Program-made: the position numbers and the translations under genes
The notes under the pieces: generated by a model
What the model saw: only the letters and a program-made list of their open reading frames with translations
Database searches by the model: none
Told to the model about the DNA's origin: nothing
Assembly (NCBI GenBank): GCA_944392975.1
Contig: CALXYN010000004.1
Coordinates: 1 to 64,000 of the forward strand
Reading direction: 5' to 3'
Length of the DNA: 64,000 nt
Source: an uncultured Spirochaetaceae bacterium
Lineage (GTDB): Bacteria; Spirochaetota; Spirochaetia; Sphaerochaetales; Sphaerochaetaceae
Shown here: positions 1 to 8,479 of the stretch, in pieces
Layout of the letters: each line of letters starts with the position of its first letter
How positions within the stretch are numbered: position 1 is the stretch's first letter

Positions 1-191
1 ATCATGATGAATATGAACGAACACTCTGTACGACAGGTATGTGTGCTGAGAGCAGGACATATTACTTCTCTCCAGCTGAGAACAGGAGAATAAGTGCATA
101 CAGTGTCGAGAATGCACTTAATGCAATGGGGGAAGAGAAGATAGCGTATTATCCGATTCCAATCAAGGAAGATATAAGCTACGTTATTTAA
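1..191 (+). CDS. C-terminal end of a protein cut by the window edge
   Basis: An open frame enters from the left edge and stops at TAA 189-191, giving about 62 residues. The visible part contains a segment reading RTYYFSPAENRRISAYS and ends KEDISYVI. The Tyr-Tyr ... Glu-Asn-Arg-Arg-Ile pattern resembles the C-terminal strand of choloylglycine-hydrolase-type (linear amide) Ntn hydrolases, where a similar YYxTYENxxI motif occurs. This is a weak family guess and the catalytic N-terminus is outside the window. A strong terminator follows at 203-227. Confidence 0.5.
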   Translation, partial: HDEYERTLCTTGMCAESRTYYFSPAENRRISAYSVENALNAMGEEKIAYYPIPIKEDISYVI

Positions 192-202
192 AAGAAATAA
201 TT

Positions 203-227
203 CAAGGAGGCTTCGGCCTCCTTGTTT
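203..227. terminator. Bidirectional intrinsic terminator between convergent genes
   Basis: CAAGGAGGC (203-211) pairs perfectly with GCCTCCTTG (216-224) around a TTCG tetraloop. TTT follows on the plus strand and an A-rich stretch precedes it, which reads T-rich on the minus strand. It lies between the gene ending at 191 and the stop codon of the minus-strand aminopeptidase at 227-229, so it can serve both. Confidence 0.85.
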
Positions 228-1504
228 CATCTTGAGATAAAAGCTTTGAAAAGATTCAGAAGAGCTTCTGTATCCCTGCTTCCCGCACTTTCATATGGAG
301 AGTGCATCGCAAGCTGTGCTGCTCCGATATCCACAGATGGCACGCTCAGCTTCTCTGCTGAAAGATTTCCGAGGGTTGATCCTCCAGGGATATCTGAATG
401 ATTCACAAAATACTGATAAGGAATTCTCTCCCTCTCCATCAGAGCACGTAAATAGCTTGCGCTTTGTGCATCGGTTGTGTATTTCTGAGCGGCGCTGAAT
501 TTGATGGCAATGCCTCCATTCATCACGGCTTTGTTTGTCACATCGCATTTCTCCATATAGTTTGGATGCATGGCGTGACAGTTATCTGCACTGATCATGA
601 ATGAAGAGGCTGTCTTCATTGCTTTTTCTTCTGTATCAAAACCAAGCGCGTATGAGATACGTTCGATTGTTACAGGAAGAAAATCTGAAAGGGCTCCCTG
701 CTTTGTGCCGCTTCCTGTTTCCTCATTGTCAAAAAGACAGACAAGAGGTGCATAGTTATTGCCTTCTGTTTCGATTATCGCTCTGTAAGCAGTATATGCG
801 CACATAAGGTCATCTATCCTCGGTGATGAGAAGAATTCGTTATCAAGGCCCCAGAAGGAGTGTGGTGTTCTTGGATAGAGGAATAGCTCGTACTCAAGGA
901 GTTCTTCTTTTTTGCAGTTTGCGGCTTCTGCAACAGCTTGTATGAATCTTCCTTTTTCTGCACCTTCTGCAAAGATGGGAAGCATATCCTTTTGTGCCTT
1001 GTAGCTATTTTCATCGTTAACCTTTCTGTTCATGTGGATTGCAAGGTTAGGGATGAGCACTGCATCTCTTGCAAAATCCACAAGGCGCTCTTCTATGCCG
1101 TTTCCGGTTTTTATGAAGACTCTTCCTGCAATTGAAAGAGGCCTGTCGAACCATGGAGCCATCAGGAGACCACCATAGACCTCTGTATTCAGTGTTGTAT
1201 AGCGTCCTGATGATATAATCTCCGGATCTGTTTTTATCTTGAATGCAGGGCTGTCTGTATGTGCAGAGACAAGTGAATAGCCTTTATAACCCTTTTGAGG
1301 AATGCGGAATGCAATGAGGGCAGAGCTGTTTCTTTTGACAAAATATGCTTTTCCTTCATCCAGTTTCCAGCGTTCTTTTTCATCCAGACGTGTAAAACCG
1401 TTTTCAAGCAAACCGTTTTCCATGTTTTTCACAGCATGGAACTGGGTCGGACTCGATGATATGAATGCACAGAGATCTTCTGTGACTTTGTATTTGCTGT
1501 TCAT
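227..1504 (-). CDS. apeB: M18 family aminopeptidase
   Basis: This is a 425-residue cytosolic metallopeptidase that removes N-terminal (typically acidic or neutral) residues from peptides. The binuclear zinc-site motifs of the M18 family are all visible: AHTDSPAFKIK near residue 81, LFDNEETGSGTKQGA near 258, SADNCHAMHPNY near 305, and GAAQLAMHSPYES near the C-terminus. The length matches the family. It stands alone, converging on the gene at the left edge. No Shine-Dalgarno is visible before the ATG at 1504. Instead a promoter-like TGTACA-N17-TAAACT ends six bases upstream, so the transcript may be leaderless. Confidence 0.93.
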   Translation of the reverse strand: MNSKYKVTEDLCAFISSSPTQFHAVKNMENGLLENGFTRLDEKERWKLDEGKAYFVKRNSSALIAFRIPQKGYKGYSLVSAHTDSPAFKIKTDPEIISSGRYTTLNTEVYGGLLMAPWFDRPLSIAGRVFIKTGNGIEERLVDFARDAVLIPNLAIHMNRKVNDENSYKAQKDMLPIFAEGAEKGRFIQAVAEAANCKKEELLEYELFLYPRTPHSFWGLDNEFFSSPRIDDLMCAYTAYRAIIETEGNNYAPLVCLFDNEETGSGTKQGALSDFLPVTIERISYALGFDTEEKAMKTASSFMISADNCHAMHPNYMEKCDVTNKAVMNGGIAIKFSAAQKYTTDAQSASYLRALMERERIPYQYFVNHSDIPGGSTLGNLSAEKLSVPSVDIGAAQLAMHSPYESAGSRDTEALLNLFKAFISR

Positions 1505-1510
1505 AGCCTG

Positions 1511-1539
1511 AGTTTAGAATCAGCATGGAAATCTGTACA
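1511..1539 (-). promoter_or_regulatory. Candidate leaderless promoter of apeB
   Basis: On the minus strand, TGTACA (1534-1539), a 17-base spacer and TAAACT (1511-1516) end six bases before the ATG at 1504. The expected transcription start would therefore fall on or beside the start codon. No ribosome-binding site is seen. This is pattern reading only, with a 4/6 match in each hexamer. Confidence 0.45.
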
Positions 1540-1545
1540 GTCCTC

Positions 1546-2904
1546 TCAGAGTTTTCTTCCGACTCTGACGCAGATAATGGTTGTTATTATTGCAATGCCG
1601 CTATTGGAGATCATCATCATGACGCCAAGTGCAGTCGCTCCATCGCTGATGAATTGCTGTAGAGCAAGGAGCACAGGAATCCTAAGAACAAATATCCTCA
1701 GGAAATTTATAATGAGAGTTATCCTGGTCTTCCCGAGTCCCAGAAGAAAATCCATACCGGCTCCGTTCAGGGCAAGACTAAGACAGCTTGTCACATCAAA
1801 GATGAAAATTCTTTCTATCTGCTGCATGAAAAAAGCATCAAAACCTGTACGGCTTGTAGCGAACAGGGTAATAAGAGGATTCTTGATTATGAAAAGAATT
1901 ATCATGGCTATTAAGCTGGCAGCAAGAGTGATTACGATATTTGCCTTATAGGCTTTGATAACTCTGCTTTTCAGCCCTGCGCCATAATTCTGACTTATGA
2001 TTGAACTTGAGGCATCTGAAAATCCGTTTTCGAATTTGGTAGCAAGACCGCAGATGTTATTGGATATTCCCAATGCCCCGATTATATCCGACCCATAGGA
2101 CGCTGCAATGGAGTTGACTACGGTCTTTCCCAAAGAGAATGCCGAATCCTCAATTGCAACTGGATAAGATAACCCGATGAGGCAACGTGTATATTCTTTG
2201 CTTCTATGGAAGATAAGTGAAGGCCTGATTCTGAAAATACTGTCTTTGCTGGTCATGTGTGTGACAGCAAATAGTGTGAAAACCATATAGGTTATGAGGG
2301 TAGCGAGTGCAATATAGAGAATGCCTTTTTCTAAAACGTATATGAAAAAAGCCGTAAGAAGCAGTTTGAGAATCATTGTCGCAATATTGATTGCCATTAT
2401 CCGCTTCGTGCGTCCTCTGGATTTTTCGATATTGATGTAAAGGAGAATAAGAAAGTTGAATACAGTAGAAACAAGCATTATACGGAAATACTGTGTTCCT
2501 TCTGCGATGAATTCTTCCGGTGTGGCAATTATTAAGAGAAGCTGCGGTACAAAAGGTATGAGAGCAAGAGTAATCAGTGAAAGGATTCCTAGAAGCCTGA
2601 CTAGCGTATTCATCAATATTCCAGCTTTTTCTCTGTCTCCAGCTCCATAGGCTTTGTTGATAAGGATCATGGAACCTGTAATGAGTCCTGAACCCACTGC
2701 ATTCAATATCATCTGCAGCTGATTCAGATAAGCAACAGTAGAAACGCTTACAGTTCCCAGATGGCTCGCCATCATCGTATCGAGAATGGAAAAAAGACCA
2801 TTGAATACAGCAAAGATAGCAAGTGGGGTTCCCACTTGCAATATCAGTCGATAGAGATTTCCTGTCAGGGAGTATTGTCTGAACTCCTCTTCAGTCATAC
2901 GCAT
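1546..2904 (-). CDS. MATE family multidrug/sodium antiporter
   Basis: A 452-residue polytopic membrane protein with about 12 hydrophobic segments in two similar halves, as in MATE (NorM/DinF-type) exporters that expel cationic compounds or metabolites using Na+ or H+ gradients. MATE-typical pieces include the N-terminal VGTPLAIFAVFNGLFSILDT, NKAYGAGDREK after TM2 and ISQNYGAGLKSRV in the second half. It starts 7 bases after the stop of the tandem PII-like gene, so it is probably the last cistron of the DUF1538 / PII-like / MATE operon. The substrate cannot be deduced. Confidence 0.9.
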   Translation of the reverse strand: MRMTEEEFRQYSLTGNLYRLILQVGTPLAIFAVFNGLFSILDTMMASHLGTVSVSTVAYLNQLQMILNAVGSGLITGSMILINKAYGAGDREKAGILMNTLVRLLGILSLITLALIPFVPQLLLIIATPEEFIAEGTQYFRIMLVSTVFNFLILLYINIEKSRGRTKRIMAINIATMILKLLLTAFFIYVLEKGILYIALATLITYMVFTLFAVTHMTSKDSIFRIRPSLIFHRSKEYTRCLIGLSYPVAIEDSAFSLGKTVVNSIAASYGSDIIGALGISNNICGLATKFENGFSDASSSIISQNYGAGLKSRVIKAYKANIVITLAASLIAMIILFIIKNPLITLFATSRTGFDAFFMQQIERIFIFDVTSCLSLALNGAGMDFLLGLGKTRITLIINFLRIFVLRIPVLLALQQFISDGATALGVMMMISNSGIAIITTIICVRVGRKL

Positions 2905-2911
2905 TTGTTTT

Positions 2912-3517
2912 TCACTTATCGCTGAGATTGATGAAATTCCTGACAGGTATGCTAAAAATTATGCCCATTCCTTTTTTCTTAAGTTCTGGCATGCTGCTGA
3001 TGGCTTCCATAACGGCATCGGATTTATCCTTTGATATGACAATCATCAGAATCTCTTTTTCTGGAACAAGTGGTGATCCAAAGAATTTGACATCATCCTC
3101 AGTACTTGTACCATGAGCATTGATGACAGTTCCCCCCTCTGCACCAGCTTTTCTTGCTGTTGCCATTATGTCCTCACTGTATCCATCTTCACATATTATT
3201 TCTATCAAAACCCATTCTGAATTCATATCAGCTGCCTCCATACGATTTCCTCGAGCTGTATCTATAATCATTGCAACGCCTTTTGCTTTTACAGATTTCA
3301 CGGCGTTCAGTATGTTTTCGGCATCTTCCTTGCGGATTACGCTGGTAATCACTTCCTGTTTCGTGTCACCAATGCCAAGGGCCGCCAGAATAGTATTGGA
3401 TGCAGTGCCTTTTGCAAGACAGACAGTCCCTCCAGGGGCTCCTGCCTTTCTTGCTGCAGCCATTATGCTCTTAGCCTGTCCTTTGCGGCTTATTGTTATC
3501 ATTGTACACCAGCTCAT
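2912..3517 (-). CDS. Tandem-duplicated PII-like regulatory protein
   Basis: A 201-residue soluble protein made of two PII-like halves (about 1-100 and 101-201). Each half carries the same signature: RKAGAPGGTV followed by KGTAS in the first, and RKAGAEGGTV followed by HGTST in the second. Each then has a hydrophobic beta-strand and a closing segment ending in KGVAMIIDTARG or KGMGIIFSIPV. PII proteins sense nucleotides and small effectors and control transporters by direct contact. The start overlaps the stop of the upstream DUF1538 gene by four bases (ATGA) and has a GAGGAGGGA ribosome-binding site, so the two are translationally coupled. It probably gates that membrane protein. Two fused PII modules in one chain is unusual, since canonical PII is a homotrimer of single modules. 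Confidence 0.85.
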   Translation of the reverse strand: MSWCTMITISRKGQAKSIMAAARKAGAPGGTVCLAKGTASNTILAALGIGDTKQEVITSVIRKEDAENILNAVKSVKAKGVAMIIDTARGNRMEAADMNSEWVLIEIICEDGYSEDIMATARKAGAEGGTVINAHGTSTEDDVKFFGSPLVPEKEILMIVISKDKSDAVMEAISSMPELKKKGMGIIFSIPVRNFINLSDK

Positions 3518-4962
3518 TTCTGTCCCTCCTCAGTTTTTTTGACACGTGCCTGGTAAATCAAGCCGAGAACTTCTATCAGTAAAATCGGCATCATCGCAAT
3601 CATGGCAATCATTCCAAAAGATGCGGTAAGAGAGGATGATGCTGAGCCGGATGCTGCACCCATTGCCAACGGCAGGAGGAATGCAGAGCTCATTGGGCCT
3701 GTTGCGACGCCTCCTGAATCAAAGCTGATTGCGGAGAAAAGACCTGGAGTCTTTATCATCAACAACATGATAAGAAGATATCCCGGGAGAATGAAATACC
3801 ATATAGAGAGCGAGTGAACTGTCCGAATAAGAGAGAGCACGACAGCAAGACCAACTCCCAGAGCTAGTGTGGCAAGCATAATCTTTTTCGATATCCTGCC
3901 GCTGCTTGCATCTTCTACCTGTCCGGTAAGGACAATGACGGCAGGCTCTGCAAGAACAACACATAGTCCGAATACAAATCCTGCGGCGTATAGAAGAGCA
4001 GGGCTTATGTTTATCAATGCGCTTCCAAGTTCTTTTGCAACGTCCGAAAAAGAGTACTCAACTCCAGTGAAGAATATTACGATACCGATGTATGAATAGA
4101 CGATACCGGAGAATTCTCTTATTGCCTCTGTATGTGGCATTTTTATTACGAATATCTGCATCAGGATGCAGACAGCTACTAATGGCAGAAGAGAAAATCC
4201 GACCTCTCTGAATTTAAGTCCGAAAAGATTCCAGAAACTTATGATGGTTTCCTCTTCTGCCGCTATTGCACCGCTTTCTGATGACCCGAATATTATTCCA
4301 AGCAGTAGAACGAAGAGAATAGGGCCTATTGATGAGAGAGCAACATAGCCAAACTCAGATTCTGCATCGTGTTTTCTGATAGCGGTCACGCCAGCACCGA
4401 GTGCCATTATAAATGGTACGGAAAGAGGTCCTGTGGTAGCTCCTCCTGAATCGAAAGCAACGGAAACAAAGAAGTCCGTATTGAAGAATGCGGCAATGAA
4501 TATGACTGCATAGCATAATGCAAAGATGATTTTCATTGGCCATTCAAGCACTGTTCTGGCAAGGGAAACCGCAAAGAATATGCCAACCCCGAGTGAAATT
4601 GCATAGGTTAGTGTTTTTATGGGGATTGCGGGATTTACTTGGTTGACCTGTGAAGCGAGAACCTGCACATCAGGTTCTGGTATTGTGATAATAATTCCGA
4701 GTACTACTGCGGCTAAGAGTATTACCAGAAGTGAGCGGCTTTTTGTCATGGCAGAGCCTATTCTGCTGCCAATAGGCGTAATACCAACTTCAACTCCTGT
4801 CAGGAAAAGTGTGAGCCCCAGGATTACAAGAAGGCATGAGAGCATGAATTTCCCGAATTCAGATGCATCCATTACACCTGTTGCCATAGATAGTATGGAA
4901 GAGAAGAATGCAATCGGCAGTACAGATATAGTGACTTCTTTCAGCTGTTTTAGTATGTCCAC
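3514..4962 (-). CDS. DUF1538 family membrane protein, internally duplicated
   Basis: A 482-residue integral membrane protein with about 12 hydrophobic segments. The two halves repeat the same motifs: FLTGVEVGITPIGS and FDSGGATTGPLSVPF in the first, FFTGVEYSFSDVAKEL and FDSGGVATGPMSSAF in the second. A loop with IPEPDVQVLA or LAEPAVIVLTGQV lies between. This is the DUF1538 architecture, an inverted or tandem two-fold fold typical of transporters, but no substrate is established. It begins with GTG (AAGGAG eight bases upstream) and overlaps the PII-like gene by four bases. The pairing implies a transport or channel function under small-molecule control. Confidence 0.85.
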   Translation of the reverse strand: MDILKQLKEVTISVLPIAFFSSILSMATGVMDASEFGKFMLSCLLVILGLTLFLTGVEVGITPIGSRIGSAMTKSRSLLVILLAAVVLGIIITIPEPDVQVLASQVNQVNPAIPIKTLTYAISLGVGIFFAVSLARTVLEWPMKIIFALCYAVIFIAAFFNTDFFVSVAFDSGGATTGPLSVPFIMALGAGVTAIRKHDAESEFGYVALSSIGPILFVLLLGIIFGSSESGAIAAEEETIISFWNLFGLKFREVGFSLLPLVAVCILMQIFVIKMPHTEAIREFSGIVYSYIGIVIFFTGVEYSFSDVAKELGSALINISPALLYAAGFVFGLCVVLAEPAVIVLTGQVEDASSGRISKKIMLATLALGVGLAVVLSLIRTVHSLSIWYFILPGYLLIMLLMIKTPGLFSAISFDSGGVATGPMSSAFLLPLAMGAASGSASSSLTASFGMIAMIAMMPILLIEVLGLIYQARVKKTEEGQK

Positions 4963-5020
4963 TCCTGAGTCTCCTTAATATAAGTATAATAACAAAGCCT
5001 GTACCAGAAACCTCTATATT

Positions 5021-5680
5021 CTACCAGATGATTGGTTTTTCTCCATGAGCTTTCAGAAATTCATTGCATTTTTTAAAATGTCCATTACCGAAGAATCCTC
5101 TCGAAGCGCTCAGCGGGCTTGGATGTGCAGATTCAAGTATCAAATGAGAAGGATTTTCAATCAGGGCCTTTTTGCTTCTGGCATAGCTTCCCCAGAGCAT
5201 GAATACCTTTGGTTTTGAATCCACGCCGAGTGCATGAATGGCATTGTCAGTGAAGATTTCCCATCCATTTCCGGCGTGCGATGCAGCCTTATGTGCTTCA
5301 ACTGTCAATGTGCTGTTCAAAAGCAGTACCCCCTGTTCTGCCCATCTTGTCAGATCTCTTGACCATGGCCCCTGTTCTACATCCTCATTCAGAATCTCCT
5401 GATGTATATTCCTTAATGATGGTGGTTCATCGACATAGTCATGGACAGAGAAGGAAAGCCCCATTGCCTGTCCTTCTTCATGGTATGGATCTTGTCCAAC
5501 GATTATGACTTTTGTTTTTTCGAAGCTTGTCAGCCGGAATGCTGTGAAGATGTCATTCATTGGAGGATATATAGTCTTCGTGGCATATTCATTTTTCAGG
5601 AATGCCCTCAGTGCAAGATAGTATGGTTTCCTTTGTTCCACATCAAAAAGTGGCTGCCAGTCATTATCTATGTGTATCAT
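5021..5680 (-). CDS. ung: Uracil-DNA glycosylase, family 1
   Basis: A 219-residue base-excision repair enzyme that removes uracil from DNA. The water-activating motif GQDPYH (about residues 62-67), the uracil-pocket segment LLLNSTLTVE (about 119-128), the WGSYA segment and the DNA-intercalation loop HPSPLSASRGFFG near residue 186 are all intact. The length is normal. No Shine-Dalgarno precedes the ATG at 5680; a TTGGAC-N17-TATCAT promoter ends eight bases before it. The gene is divergent from the permease starting at 5765. Confidence 0.95.
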   Translation of the reverse strand: MIHIDNDWQPLFDVEQRKPYYLALRAFLKNEYATKTIYPPMNDIFTAFRLTSFEKTKVIIVGQDPYHEEGQAMGLSFSVHDYVDEPPSLRNIHQEILNEDVEQGPWSRDLTRWAEQGVLLLNSTLTVEAHKAASHAGNGWEIFTDNAIHALGVDSKPKVFMLWGSYARSKKALIENPSHLILESAHPSPLSASRGFFGNGHFKKCNEFLKAHGEKPIIW

Positions 5681-5688
5681 AGCTTTGA

Positions 5689-5717
5689 ATGATAAACCAT
5701 CTTAAAGGACTGTCCAA
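5689..5717 (-). promoter_or_regulatory. Candidate near-leaderless promoter of ung
   Basis: On the minus strand, TTGGAC (5712-5717), 17 bases and TATCAT (5689-5694) end eight bases before the ung ATG. The predicted start of transcription is at or one base before the codon. The opposing permease promoter begins only five bases away. Confidence 0.45.
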
Positions 5718-5722
5718 TCCGA

Positions 5723-5751
5723 TTGCGTCAGAAAAAGGAAGTGTATATTAT
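5723..5751 (+). promoter_or_regulatory. Candidate promoter of the anion permease
   Basis: TTGCGT (5723-5728), a 17-base spacer and TATTAT (5746-5751) form a good sigma-70-type promoter. Its position argues that the in-frame TTG at 5723 is a -35 element rather than a start codon. It also implies translation from the ATG at 5765 with a leader of only about six bases. Confidence 0.5.
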
Positions 5752-5764
5752 CGCAATCGGTAGT

Positions 5765-6874
5765 ATGTTAAGGTTTATAAAACGGGAAGCCGTATTCACA
5801 ATTGCATTGATTGCTGCACTCATATCATCATTTTTCAATCCTCCATCGATTTCATGGCTGGAGGCAATAGATTTCAGGACTCTTGCGCTTCTTTTCTCGC
5901 TCATGGGAATATCTGAAGGTTTGAAAACCTCAGGGCTCTTCGATGCAGCTGCAGGGGTTATGATGAAGAGGGCAGGAAACATAAGGCTTCTTTCCTTAAT
6001 GTTGCTCCTGATTGTCTTTATCTCTTCAATGTTTTTCACAAACGATGTTGCTCTCCTTATGTTTGTCCCGTTCACGATTATGATTCTTGATAAGGAGAAC
6101 ATCGAAGAAGATTACATGATCCGACTGGTGGTTCTCGAGACCATTGCTGCAAATCTTGGTTCCATGACCACACCTGTGGGAAATCCTCAGAATCTTTATA
6201 TCTGTTCATTCTTCAATGTCGGTGCAGGTGCTTTTTTCAGGACAATACTTCCATATTCCTTGCTTTCTGCGGTTCTCATAGCCATTTGTTTTGTCCTTTT
6301 CTTTTCTTCATCAAGAAAAAAGGTGGAGACAGAAGAGCGTGAGATAAGGCAGGTGGACAAGCCTCGTACATTCATTTATCTCGGTTTCTTGTTGATTGCT
6401 CTTCTTGCCGTTTTCAGGGTGATAGGATGGCCTTATCTATTTATCCTTGAATTGGCTTTCCTTTTAATAGCAGATAGGAACATTCTCAAGCGTATTGATT
6501 ATGTCCTTCTTCTTACCTTCGTATGTTTCTTCATTTTCAGTGAGAATATAAGGAATATCGAAGCCGTAAGACGGATCATTGAAATGCCTATGCAGACACA
6601 TCCTGTTGCTGTTTCTGCTTCGATTTCCCAGGTAATAAGCAATGTTCCGGCTGCAATTCTTCTTTCACCATTCTCTGAAAGCTTTGAAGGCGTTCTCATC
6701 GGTACGGATATCGGAGGCCTTGGAACCCCTGTTGCGTCTCTTGCATCCCTCATTTCATTGAAAATTTACTTCAGCAGAAAGCAAAGCAGAAAGGGGAGGT
6801 ACATGGTTGTTTTCTCCATCATGAACTTCGCACTGCTTTTCTTACTTGCATTATTTGCTTCTTTGATATCCTGA
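5765..6874 (+). CDS. SLC13/ArsB-NhaD superfamily permease (YbiR-like)
   Basis: About 369 residues with 9-10 hydrophobic segments. It carries features of the ion-transporter superfamily of citrate, arsenite and Na+/H+ carriers: SSMFFTNDVALLMFVPF near residue 85, MTTPVGNPQNLYI near residue 137, and the symmetry-related SNVPAAILLSP plus GTDIGGLGTPVASLASL in the second half. This arrangement resembles E. coli YbiR. The substrate is unknown and is probably an anion. The frame is open from a TTG at 5723, but that codon coincides with a promoter -35, so the ATG at 5765 is preferred. Confidence 0.82.
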   Translation: MLRFIKREAVFTIALIAALISSFFNPPSISWLEAIDFRTLALLFSLMGISEGLKTSGLFDAAAGVMMKRAGNIRLLSLMLLLIVFISSMFFTNDVALLMFVPFTIMILDKENIEEDYMIRLVVLETIAANLGSMTTPVGNPQNLYICSFFNVGAGAFFRTILPYSLLSAVLIAICFVLFFSSSRKKVETEEREIRQVDKPRTFIYLGFLLIALLAVFRVIGWPYLFILELAFLLIADRNILKRIDYVLLLTFVCFFIFSENIRNIEAVRRIIEMPMQTHPVAVSASISQVISNVPAAILLSPFSESFEGVLIGTDIGGLGTPVASLASLISLKIYFSRKQSRKGRYMVVFSIMNFALLFLLALFASLIS

Positions 6875-6921
6875 CAATTACTCCCTATTCTGTTGAGATG
6901 TAAGTCTTCTTGATGTTTTTT

Positions 6922-6958
6922 ATAAAAAAATAAAGAGCGGCTCCTTGGATACCGCTCT
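6922..6958 (-). terminator. Intrinsic terminator of the tRNA gene
   Basis: Read on the minus strand after the tRNA, AGAGCGG and CCGCTCT (6952-6958 and 6934-6940) form a stem with an 11-base loop. TTTATTTTTTTAT follows. It lies six bases beyond the tRNA 3' end. Confidence 0.8.
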
Positions 6959-6963
6959 CGTTG

Positions 6964-7036
6964 TGGGCCCTGCTGGATTTGAACCGGCGACCCAAGGATT
7001 ATGAGTCCTTTGCTCTAACCGCTGAGCTAAAGGCCC
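6964..7036 (-). tRNA. tRNA with CAT anticodon, probably tRNA-Ile2 (lysidine type)
   Basis: A complete 73-base cloverleaf can be folded on the minus strand. The acceptor GGGCCTT pairs with AGGGCCC (one G-U), followed by a TAGCTCAGC..GGTTAGAGCA D arm, an anticodon loop CTCATAA giving CAT, and a T arm with GGTTCAAATCC. The 3' CCA is not encoded (ACAA follows the acceptor), so it must be added enzymatically. The body resembles E. coli tRNA-Ile2 (CAU, lysidine-modified), especially the GGTCGC..GGTTCAA..TCCAGCAGGG part. Elongator tRNA-Met cannot be excluded by eye. Confidence 0.9.
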
Positions 7037-7304
7037 AGATGTCTATATGACAACGAATGATAATTTATCAGCTATATGTAATAAATTCAAGGGCTTTTTC
7101 ATCATGAAATTTTAATCCTGTTGTACATTAACTAACCATTCATCATATTTCAAATTATGCAGGTTTATTCTTTTGAGTTTTAACAATTCTTATGTTTCTC
7201 AGAATTGGAGTGCAGAAACAATGAGTTAGGAAATTTCTGCGTTAGTGTGTTTCTCTGCTGTTCCTTTCTTCCAACCTTTCATGTTTCAGGCTAGAATGAA
7301 TGAT

Positions 7305-7709
7305 ATGTTTGGAACAGGAAAAGGATTTTTCGGAGGGCTGATCGGGCTCTTCTTTTTCTCAATAATCGTATTCTTCGTGATTTACTTTCTTGTACCTGAT
7401 GTATCCATCAGATTCTTTGGCATTTCTGTTAATTCAGATGAATATGTCGATGAGAGTATCTCTCAATCACTTGAAGCTATGGATTTACCGGAAGGTATTC
7501 TTACAGAACTTCAGGATTATTTTACCTCGGAAGAAGGGAAGCAATATCTTGAAAATGCATCTGATGCTGTGGGAAATGGCGCTGATCAAGTCATTTCCTT
7601 TGTCAAATCAGATAATTTCAGAAACATTGCAGACAGAGCTGGAGAGGTTATTGCATCGGGCGCGCAGAATGTTTCTGATTATTTTTCTTCTCTTGGCGAG
7701 GCTCAATGA
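7305..7709 (+). CDS. Small single-pass membrane protein, unknown function
   Basis: About 134 residues. A glycine-rich start (FGTGKGFFGGLIG) leads into one strong transmembrane helix, then a soluble domain of about 100 residues with predicted amphipathic helices and acidic character (EGILTELQDYFTSEEGKQYL). I do not recognise a family. In-frame ATGs also exist at 7281 and 7296, and a GTG at 7245, but none has a Shine-Dalgarno. A TAGAAT -10 element seven bases before the ATG at 7305 favours that start. The end overlaps the MBL hydrolase gene by four bases, so the pair is coupled. Confidence 0.6.
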   Translation: MFGTGKGFFGGLIGLFFFSIIVFFVIYFLVPDVSIRFFGISVNSDEYVDESISQSLEAMDLPEGILTELQDYFTSEEGKQYLENASDAVGNGADQVISFVKSDNFRNIADRAGEVIASGAQNVSDYFSSLGEAQ

Positions 7710-8479
7710 CACGCATAGAGTTTCTCGGAACAGGAACAAGCCATGGAGTTCCTGTAATAGGCTGCCATTGTCCTGTATGCTCCTCTTCTGATCCGAGAGA
7801 TAAAAGATGGCGTTCCTCAATTTGCATTACAAAAGGAACGACCACTGTTGTCATAGATACAGGCTATGAGTTCCGCCTACAGGCTCTTCGGGCAGGTATT
7901 GATAAACTCGATGCGGTTCTCTATACACATCAGCATTCAGATCATCTCATGGGGCTTGATGATCTAAGGGTATTTACAGACAAGAAAAAGCTTCCGATAT
8001 ATGGCTTTCCTTCGACCCTTTCTGCGATTGAACGGATTTTTCCCTATGCCTTTGAGGAACTGCCATATAAAGGCGTGCCAAGACTTGAGAAGCATGAGGT
8101 TGAAGAGCGAAAACCATTTTTTATTGGTGACATTGAATTCATGGCTATTCCTGTCATGCACGGAATGATGAGAATTGCTGGCTACAGATTCGGGAATATT
8201 GCCTATATAACAGACGCATCTAATATCCTTTTCGAAGAAAACAAAGAGGCTTTGAGTGGTATCAGAACCTTAATCATAGGTGCTCTCAGAGATAAGCCGC
8301 ATTGGAGTCATTTCACGTTTAAGGAAGCTATTGAGGTTGCTGATTTGATAGGAGCTGAAGATGTCTATTTCACTCATATAAATCATGCAACTTCTGCCAA
8401 TGAGATAGAATCCCGTTTCCTGCCACGTGCAAAAGGCGCGTATGATACACTTGTTCTGGAGGTAGATGATGATCGATGA
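7706..8479 (+). CDS. MBL-fold metal-dependent hydrolase (PhnP-like)
   Basis: A 257-residue metallo-beta-lactamase-fold hydrolase. The metal-binding motif THQHSDHL (His75, His77, Asp79, His80) and the later residues PVMHG, DAS and THINH are present. A Cys cluster (GCHCPVC, residues 19-25) after the GTGTSHGVPV start is typical of the PhnP branch, which hydrolyses cyclic phosphodiesters such as 5-phosphoribosyl 1,2-cyclic phosphate. No phosphonate genes are nearby, so the substrate is open. It overlaps its neighbours on both sides and sits in a transcription unit leading into polA. Confidence 0.88.
   Translation: MTRIEFLGTGTSHGVPVIGCHCPVCSSSDPRDKRWRSSICITKGTTTVVIDTGYEFRLQALRAGIDKLDAVLYTHQHSDHLMGLDDLRVFTDKKKLPIYGFPSTLSAIERIFPYAFEELPYKGVPRLEKHEVEERKPFFIGDIEFMAIPVMHGMMRIAGYRFGNIAYITDASNILFEENKEALSGIRTLIIGALRDKPHWSHFTFKEAIEVADLIGAEDVYFTHINHATSANEIESRFLPRAKGAYDTLVLEVDDDR

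Noticed and set aside
5723-5764. TTG start at 5723 for the SLC13/YbiR-like permease
   Set aside because: The TTG is part of a -35 hexamer (TTGCGT-N17-TATTAT). A transcript starting after 5751 could not contain it, and the ATG at 5765 fits better.
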